Assembly: GCA_021234155.1 (NCBI GenBank)
Contig: JAJEKV010000091.1
Coordinates: 1,311,501 to 1,375,500, forward strand
DNA length: 64,000 nt
Direction: 5' to 3'
Source: Isoetes taiwanensis
Lineage: Eukaryota > Streptophyta > Lycopodiopsida > Isoetales > Isoetaceae
Shown: positions 57,962 to 64,000 of the stretch, in pieces
Numbering within the stretch: the stretch's first letter is position 1
Layout of the letters: each line of letters begins with the position of its first letter
The notes under the pieces: generated by a model
What the model saw: only the letters and a program-made list of their open reading frames with translations
Told to the model about the DNA's origin: nothing
Databases searched by the model: none
Position numbers and translations under genes: made by a program

Positions 57962-58885
57962 CAAGGGAAGCCTTCCCCTACTCAAAGAAGTCTGTGAGAC
58001 TGTACTTCCATTAGCACTGCTAACTGATATGAGATTTACAATTAGCTGGATTAGATCATAAGCACAAAGTTGGTCAATTCTTTCTGCCAAATTTGCAAAG
58101 AAATCTGCAATACATGTAAGACACATAGAGGCATGCTCTACAACCTGATATGCAGCCAAAGTTCAAAGAGTCATGTCTAAAATAGATTTAATATTTGAAG
58201 CAAAAAGAATGTTGTTAATGGTAACTTAGAATCTTGGCTTTGCAAAAGCGCTGTCAAAATGGGCACATCCATCATCACAATATCAGTATAATCAGATGTA
58301 ACCTGCCTACAAATATTGGCAGCTATAGAAACAACTGTAGTACAAAGAAAAGTACTTGGTCAATTCTTTGCCGAATTCGCAAAGGAATCTGCAATACGTG
58401 TAAGACACATAGAGGCATGCTCTACAACCTGATATGCAGCCAAAATTCAAAGAGTCATGTCTAAAATAGATTTAATATTTGAAGTAAAAAGAATGTTGTT
58501 AATGGTAACTTAGAATCTTGGCTTTGCAAAAGCGCTGTCAAAATGGGCACATCCATCGTCGCAATATCAGTATAATCCGATGTAACTTGCCTACAATTTG
58601 CAGCTATAGAAACAGATACTCTCTAACAAACAATGCCAACAACGACTTAGTACAAAGAAAAGTATCCATGTCCTAATGACAATTTCACAAGACTTACTTG
58701 TACACTGGTAGAAAAGAAATCTAGGTAGGACAATACAGCCATAAGAGCTCCACTTCGCAGCGAGCATTTGGATGCTCATGAGAGATCTTTTCCAGAGCTT
58801 GTAAACTCAATCGCTTAGTACTTATTTGCTCTGCCAAATCGATATACTCAATAGTGAGGAAAATGGTCAAAATATGCAGACTTGT
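57962..58885 (-). pseudogene. UPL3/UPL4-like HECT ligase ARM-repeat fragment, exons duplicated
   Basis: Exon A (about 58885-58698) reads LTIEYIDLAEQ, SLQALEKISHEHPNA and, after a one-base shift, GALMAVLSYLDFFSTSVQ. It ends at a consensus donor GTAAGT. Exon B carries QVTSDYTDI and MDVPILTALLQSQDSK and occurs twice (about 58620-58500 and 58345-58215). Exon C carries VVEHASMCLTRIAD and also occurs twice (about 58443-58358 and 58155-57962). The second copy continues through LISVSSANGSTVSQTSLS. The order A-B-C matches the N-terminal ARM repeats of plant UPL3/UPL4 E3 ubiquitin ligases. B-C is duplicated head to tail with a period of about 286 bp. The HECT domain and the upstream gene are absent, so this is a fragment or pseudogene, possibly carried by an element. 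Confidence 0.82.
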
Positions 58886-59647
58886 CGAACTGGGTTACAG
58901 ATGATTGCAACGGGGCCCATTCTTCCTATTCAACAACGGCAGTGCCCCACCACAGCCGAAGAAACTCACCACAGCCGAAGAACCAATTTCTATTGAGAAG
59001 ACCCAGCTTTCCATTTCCAGATCTGTATGATAATCTTAGGGCGAAATAAATACATCTTTGCTCTTCAAATAAAGTGAACCGTCATGTGCCTGCTTCTGCC
59101 ACTTTGGAGTCCTATCTAGCAAGGATAACAAATTCAATTTTAAGCAAAAACCTGAAAGAATTCAAGGGCCTAAGACTTCTATCACCGCTTTAACTGCTTT
59201 GCTTCAGTTGAAAGACTCGATTGATGGAATCCTAAGCTCGAATAAAAACCATGAAGTTTCTGAAAAATGCAAGAGCTTCCAGCTACAAAACAGATGAGAG
59301 CGGAGGATTTAGAGTGTCAGGGTCTACTTGCTCCAGCGATGGCCCTAAAGAAAGACACATCTGATGCTCGATTCAAAAATAGCTCAGAGGCATTTTCAAA
59401 TCTAGCATCCCAGAAGGGGCAGGGGAACGCAGAGCTCGCTCGTCCATCCTTTCGGTTGCCATAGCCATGGAAAGACGCAGCGAAAGCACGACGCCCAAAC
59501 AAAATTCAAAAATCTAGAAAAAAGGTATACGCCCAAAATACTCCCGCAAGGGGCAAAGGGGAACGCCGCATGCGTCTGCACTGCGGCGTTCCTGGCACAA
59601 ATACCAATGCCTTACCATTTTAAAAAAGAAGATGGTAGTAGGGGAAA
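58886..59647. other. No gene recognised
   Basis: Mixed composition, moderately GC-rich at 59.3-59.6 kb. The frame at 59120-59290 (ITALTALLQLKDSIDGILSS in one reading) is open but not recognised and has no flanking exon. Confidence 0.35.
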
Positions 59648-59800
59648 GATAAGATAAGATAAGATAAGATAAGATAAGATAAGATAAGATAAGATAAGAT
59701 AAGATAAGATAAGATAAGATAAGATAAGGTGGATTTTTACGTCCGTGGAAACCCAACGGGTTATGGGATGGCACATGCAAGGGCAACAGCCCATCTAAAA
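59648..59800 (-). mobile_element. (TTATC)n-tailed retroelement 3' end
   Basis: About sixteen GATAA pentamers (59648-59727, plus strand) adjoin a core that on the minus strand reads CCCATAACCCGTTGGGTTTC then GGACGTAAAAATCCACC. The core matches the one at 56401-56540, which carries TTCC repeats instead. Interpreted as a minus-strand retroelement whose 3' tail is a microsatellite. Confidence 0.65.
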
Positions 59801-59859
59801 CCTGGGGTTCAGATGCAATTTGATAAGAAGGTGCTAGAAGAGATACGCAATGTAATTAT

Positions 59860-60585
59860 TTGGGAGGTGAATTTACTGACCATTATAAATAGAATGCAGG
59901 AGTGGACAAAAAGGTTGCTGGTAAGATGAAGCCTTTGTATGGCACTACGAATCTATGGAGGAATATGCACATTCAGATATGACATATGAAAAAACTCGTA
60001 TTCCAAATGTTGGTGCAACTTGTGGTATTATATGGATGCTCAGTTTGGGGATCAGGTTTATCGAGATTGAACAAATACAAAAAAGGCATGGGTGGAAGAA
60101 TTTGATTTAAAGCCTTATAGTATAATGCTTGCAAAAACAAGATTTCTACCATTAGAGGTTGAAGAATTATATCAGAGCTCGAGTGTTTTCAATGAGTTTG
60201 GCACTTTGAAAAGGATAGGATTCCATACTAAGCTCTTCAAGAATCTTGAAGCAACCTACTGGATGGTATAAGCAAGATTTATAGGTAAGGAATAGACATT
60301 CCAGATATTTCTTATGCATTGTTGGAAATTTGCAGTTTGCTTTCTTAAAAAGTTATAAATAGCTTATGCAAGCTTAACTCTCAAGCTCATTTGAAACCAC
60401 ACATATTGGAGGTGGAGGGCGCGATCATGATGTCTCATGCAATCTGAGATTTTGTCCATGTTGTAGGCAACCTACAATGGAAGATGACATGCTTTTCTTA
60501 AAAGGTCTAGATTGTAAAGATATGAAACACCCGGTAGTTGATTCTATGCAATGTAATTTATTCACGCTATTCAGACCCTTAGGTC
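59860..60585 (+). pseudogene. LINE C-terminal fragment
   Basis: Frames with stops read KMKPLYGTTNLW, MLVQLVVLYGCSVWGSGLS, PYSIMLAKTRFLPLEVEELY and a cysteine region LRFCPCCRQPTMEDDMLFL. These are the post-RT and zinc regions of the same LINE family as at 48.0 kb (LRFCPC----VEDE-H-LL). No RT is attached. It meets an oppositely oriented relative at about 60.59 kb. Confidence 0.7.
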
Positions 60586-60589
60586 CATT

Positions 60590-61690
60590 GGTGGGAAGAA
60601 AATAAACACGATCTACTACTAGAAGTCATTCTCTTTAATCTCATCTAAGCGAGCATTCATCTCTAAGATTTCCTTTCGACGATTCCATAGAGGTAGTCTC
60701 TCAACTTAGTGGATCCATGCATATCATGTTATTGTGCTTTCTCCGCAGGTAACCAAACATAGGGCACACAAGGAATGCACGAGCTTCATTTTCAACTACA
60801 ACATGTCGACGACATGAACATGATCTAAGTTCCCGTGGCACCTTAGGAAAATGTCCCATTTCAATCGTCGAGTTGATATCTACTCAATCTTGCACATACA
60901 ATAAGCTTTCGCTTTTTCAATCCCCCTTGCCAAGTGCAAATAATCTTGTTCACAATACACAAGCATTGGTTTCACCTCTTGTCATCTTTGTAGGAGGTTC
61001 TGTCCACAACTTGCCTACCACTTTTTCCACCACTAGATCTCACATTCCTCCTTATATAATATCTCCTCTAGCTTAATCTCCCAATGGTTTGCCAAAATAG
61101 CATCTAGAAGCATGTTGTTTATAGATTGCATAATGACATATGTTGGAATCATATCTTCATTCAACTTCTTTACCCTCTTGTAGTAAACTGTGACGACCAT
61201 ACGGATATCCATATCATATTGTATTACTTGCATATTTTCCAAGTACTTTCCTTGTTTTCGCGTAGGTTCATAACATAAACTAAATTTTGATAGAGTGCCT
61301 CACCTTCTAAAGGCAAAAAGCCAACCTCGGCTAACATCATGAGATATGGTGTTTGCACTTTCACACCTAGCTATAAAGATCATTTCTGGACTTGTTCTTC
61401 CTTAGCCCATTGCCGCTTCCCCAAGCCATAGCTCCATGCTGCACAACCATACAACAATACAGTTTGTACCAACATTTTATACATCAGCTTTCTCATGTAC
61501 CACTTTGTCACATGCATGTTTTCTGCAGGTTTAAAGTGCTATAAAGAGCTTTCATCCCTCTTACTACAAGTTTATCCACCCCAGCTTTCTACATGTAATC
61601 ATCAGTGAACACAATCCCTAAATATCTATATCCATGTACTGTTCAAGCTCGTCTCGCTGAGAGTGGGCAACCTTTGCTTAACTCCAATAT
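60590..61690 (-). pseudogene. LINE C-terminal fragment, opposite strand
   Basis: On the minus strand from 61690: KAGVDKLVVRGMKALYSTLN, MLVQTVLLYGCAAWSYGLG, MLAEVGFLPLEGEALYQNLV, an open segment (61242-61033), and a C-terminal ELRSCSCRRHVVVENEARAF. Blocks correspond one to one with the plus-strand fragment at 59.86-60.58 kb. The two copies are diverged and so are separate insertions rather than a recent inverted duplication. Confidence 0.7.
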
Positions 61691-63239
61691 TAGTCATCCA
61701 CTTTTTCAGGTCCCATCAATCGAAAAGAATAGTTGATATGAGTATGGTAGCTTGGGGGTGTGGTCTTGGACGTTAGACTTGGTGGACTAGCATGGGTACA
61801 TAAGTTTGGCAAAAGACAATAATCTCTATACATTTTCATTATTGGTCCATAGCCCATTTAAAAAAACCAATAATATCCTTATGTTAGTCCATCTCAAGTT
61901 GAGTTTTGAGACATGTATAGCTTCTGGACCACATTGTTTATTAAAAATACATATTGCTCATTATCTTGAGGATTGTACATAAATAGATATCATCAATTAT
62001 TTATGTCTTGGATGTTTATTCTAGATTTGTTCCTTAAGATGTAGCTTTACAAATTCACATCCTCAACATATCTTGTATCAAGAAACCAATGCAAAAGGAG
62101 CTAAAGAAAGATATAAAAAATCAAGATAAACTACTATCTGCAGTCCAGTTTATGGAATAATTTAAGGGCTAAGCTTAACTATTTGGCGATTTTTTAACAC
62201 ATTTTGTAAAAAAGTTGGCTAAAGTAAATGAAAAAAATTGGAGAAAGAATGATAATTTTAGCTTAACTTTTTATATGCCCGCACCAACCTTCAGGCTCTT
62301 TAGCCAAACACTAGAAAGCGAGAGTGTAAAAATTTGTAATGTTTAGCTAAAACTTAGAAAACTTAGGGAAGAGTTTTAGGCTAATTTAGCTAAAGTAATT
62401 TTAGATAATAAAAATTATATGATTCATTTTCATCCATGAAATAAAATAAGGCCTGGACTTAGCTAGCTGACATTTATTCAACATGTTTACACAGAGAAAA
62501 GCACTAAAGTAATCTGAAACAACTGGAAAAAAATATAATAATCTTCGCTTCACACTTTTTGTGCCCATGCCACAGAAATTTATGGAATGCATTTTGGGTT
62601 AGTTTAACTAAATGCTAGAAAGTATGAGAGAAAAAGTTTGTACATGTTAGCTAAATCACGGAAAGTTTTGGGATTAGTTTCAGGCAAGTTTAGCTTAGTC
62701 ATTAGTTTATTCCATGGTCCAGTTTTAGCCCATCATAGGTCCAAATGACTGAAAGTTTAAAAATCAAAGATGGCATCACCTTAATCAATTGTGATCTCAA
62801 CTTTCACATATAGTTTAATTGTATGATTCTATGTAGGACAAAATTAGTTGATTAGGTGGGCTTGCATAATTTAATAGTAAGGTTGAAGCACAAATAATTG
62901 AGCATTTATGGGGTACTTATGACCAATTGAACCTACATGGACTTCCACTTATACCTTTCAAAAATCATGTGATCAAAGCTAAAAAGCCATAGTACCATTC
63001 TACGGGACAAAATGGATAAGGCTAGTGAGAGATATATGCACTATACAATTGGTCTCATGGACCATAAATGGTGACGAAAACTTATATAAATTTAAACTTT
63101 AGAAATAACATGTTATTTTAACATGCAACTAGAGATTTATATTGCCAAGAAAGTTTTGCATCTATGGAAAATATAATATTCCATGGAAAGTTTTGCAATT
63201 AAAGGACAATTCTGATACTGGACAATTCTGATAGGTAGT
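61691..63239. repeat. AT-rich spacer with a diverged duplication
   Basis: Two related segments at about 62170-62400 and 62480-62705 share phrases of the type CTAGAAAG--AGAG, TTTGTA-ATGTTAGCTAAA and GGCTAATTTAGCT/GGCAAGTTTAGCT. No gene is recognised elsewhere in this stretch. Confidence 0.45.
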
Positions 63240-63659
63240 ATGTTCTCAAAGTTATTGGAAAGTGTGCTGGAGAGAAAACTAAGCTCTTGGACATATGAGA
63301 ATGGAAAAAGGGCCATATGTCATGCGGGCTTCAGAAAACACCATTGTACTCTTGATCACACACTCAGTCTGCGAGTGCTAATTGATAAAGCTAAAGGTCC
63401 CAGGCGGGCTTTGTTTTTTGCTTTTATAGACTTTACAAAAGCATTTGATACAGTCCCTCGGAAAGATTTGGGGGCCAAAATGGAACATATTGGAGTACTA
63501 CAATCAATCAGAGGAGCTATTGATAAGCTTTATTCTGAAGTGCTAGCAAAGTTGTCTGTAGACTTGGATGCAGAGATCCAAAGCACAATAGGTGTCCGGC
63601 AATGTTGCCCATTGTCTCCAACTCTGTTTGGACTTTACATAGACGAGCTAGAGGAATGA
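63240..63659 (+). pseudogene. LINE reverse transcriptase fragment, frame intact
   Basis: A continuous 139-residue frame: MFSKLLESVLERKLSSW, HAGFRKHHCTLDHTLSLRVL, the motif A block FAFIDFTKAFDTVPRKDLG with its catalytic aspartate, and IGVRQCCPLSPTLFGLYID (G to C in QGCP). The frame ends just before the YxDD box, which is missing. This is the best-preserved RT fragment in the window. The glycine substitution and truncation make it inactive. Confidence 0.85.
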
Positions 63660-63807
63660 TTGAGCCATAGAAGTTTAGCAGACACCTGTTAGGGAGGGGG
63701 GTTTTTCGCTGGCAGATAACTGTCATTCTAGAACAAGAATGAATAGTATTAATTGTTCAATGGCATCTGATTTGTCAAAGTAATGGCATATATTTTTTTT
63801 GCTTCAG

Positions 63808-63996
63808 AATATTCTTCAATGGAACAACAACATGGAACTACCAGAAAGAAGACTCAAACATCTCTTTTGCAAAGGATAGGATTTAAGCGAGATGTGCATG
63901 CCATGGAAACAATTCATACGCCTTTTATTGATGCTGCTAGTACTATGGCAACTCACAGTCAAGAGCTTAATGCTGAACATGAAAGGATAAAACAAG
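63808..63996 (+). CDS. Putative internal exon of an unidentified gene
   Basis: A pyrimidine-rich stretch and acceptor (TTTTTTTTGCTTCAG, to 63807) precede a 189-bp open exon. It reads YSSMEQQHGTTRKKTQTSLL, a spacer, then DVHAMETIHTPFIDAASTMA and HSQELNAEHERIKQ, and ends at a possible donor AAG/GTAG at 63996/63997, cut by the window edge. The length is a multiple of three. Composition (charged, helical) looks like real coding sequence. I do not recognise the family, and no second exon is visible upstream. Confidence 0.4.
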
Positions 63997-64000
63997 GTAG

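Overview
The window looks like nuclear DNA of a land plant with a large, repeat-filled genome, most likely a homosporous fern. That placement is inference. It rests on a long intron-free PLS-type pentatricopeptide gene with near-identical 101-residue units of the kind abundant in ferns, a plant-type NOP9/APUM23 gene with ten GT-AG exons, an AT-rich background, and dense, mutually nested transposon debris. Only two genes look intact: a PPR gene (34704-37160, minus) and a NOP9/Pumilio-23 ribosome-biogenesis gene (50555-54287, minus). A third host-type locus, a UPL3/UPL4-like HECT ligase ARM-repeat segment (57962-58885, minus), is a fragment with internally duplicated exons. An unidentified exon runs up to the right edge (63808-63996, plus). 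Layout: 0.35-1.39 kb, frameshifted reverse transcriptase of a Penelope-like or related class. 4.1 kb, paired 30-bp palindromes. 7.7-10.5 kb, a tandem duplication and a decayed transposase-like gene. 12.1-13.5 kb, a 142-bp tandem repeat interrupted by a 1.1-kb poly-A retroelement. 14.5-28.0 kb, the most unusual region (below). 28.6-30.9 kb, a LINE ending in a large AT palindrome. 31.8-33.3 kb, a hAT remnant with a MULE-type MITE nested in it. 34.7-37.2 kb, PPR gene. 38.0-45.7 kb, satellite-like repeats containing a tRNA-derived SINE, a MULE foldback element and a 1.7-kb pyrimidine-only tract. 46.0-48.2 kb, a second LINE. 48.9-49.7 kb, hairpins and short repeats. 50.5-54.3 kb, NOP9. 55-64 kb, several LINE fragments, the UPL fragment and repeat tails. 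The region most worth attention is 14.5-28.0 kb. A minus-strand, intron-containing (pseudo)gene encodes a ParB/Srx-like domain followed by a beta-class N4/N6 DNA methyltransferase. A plus-strand gene diverges from it and encodes a DUF7869-type transposase-like protein. Between them lies an array of seven near-perfect palindromes with core GTATTC-GAATAC, spaced 42, 42, 42, 42, 40 and 42 bp apart (four helical turns). Two more palindromes lie just before the plus-strand start, and three more in an intron of the methyltransferase gene. I infer that this is one decayed composite mobile element combining a transposase-like protein, a bacterial/phage-type methylation module and its own palindromic sites. 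The transposase-like gene was later split by a 6.1-kb head-to-tail pair of Helitron2/Helentron-type elements inserted exactly between two T residues. The many single-base frameshifts in these mobile genes contrast with the clean frames of PPR and NOP9, so decay is more likely than poor assembly.
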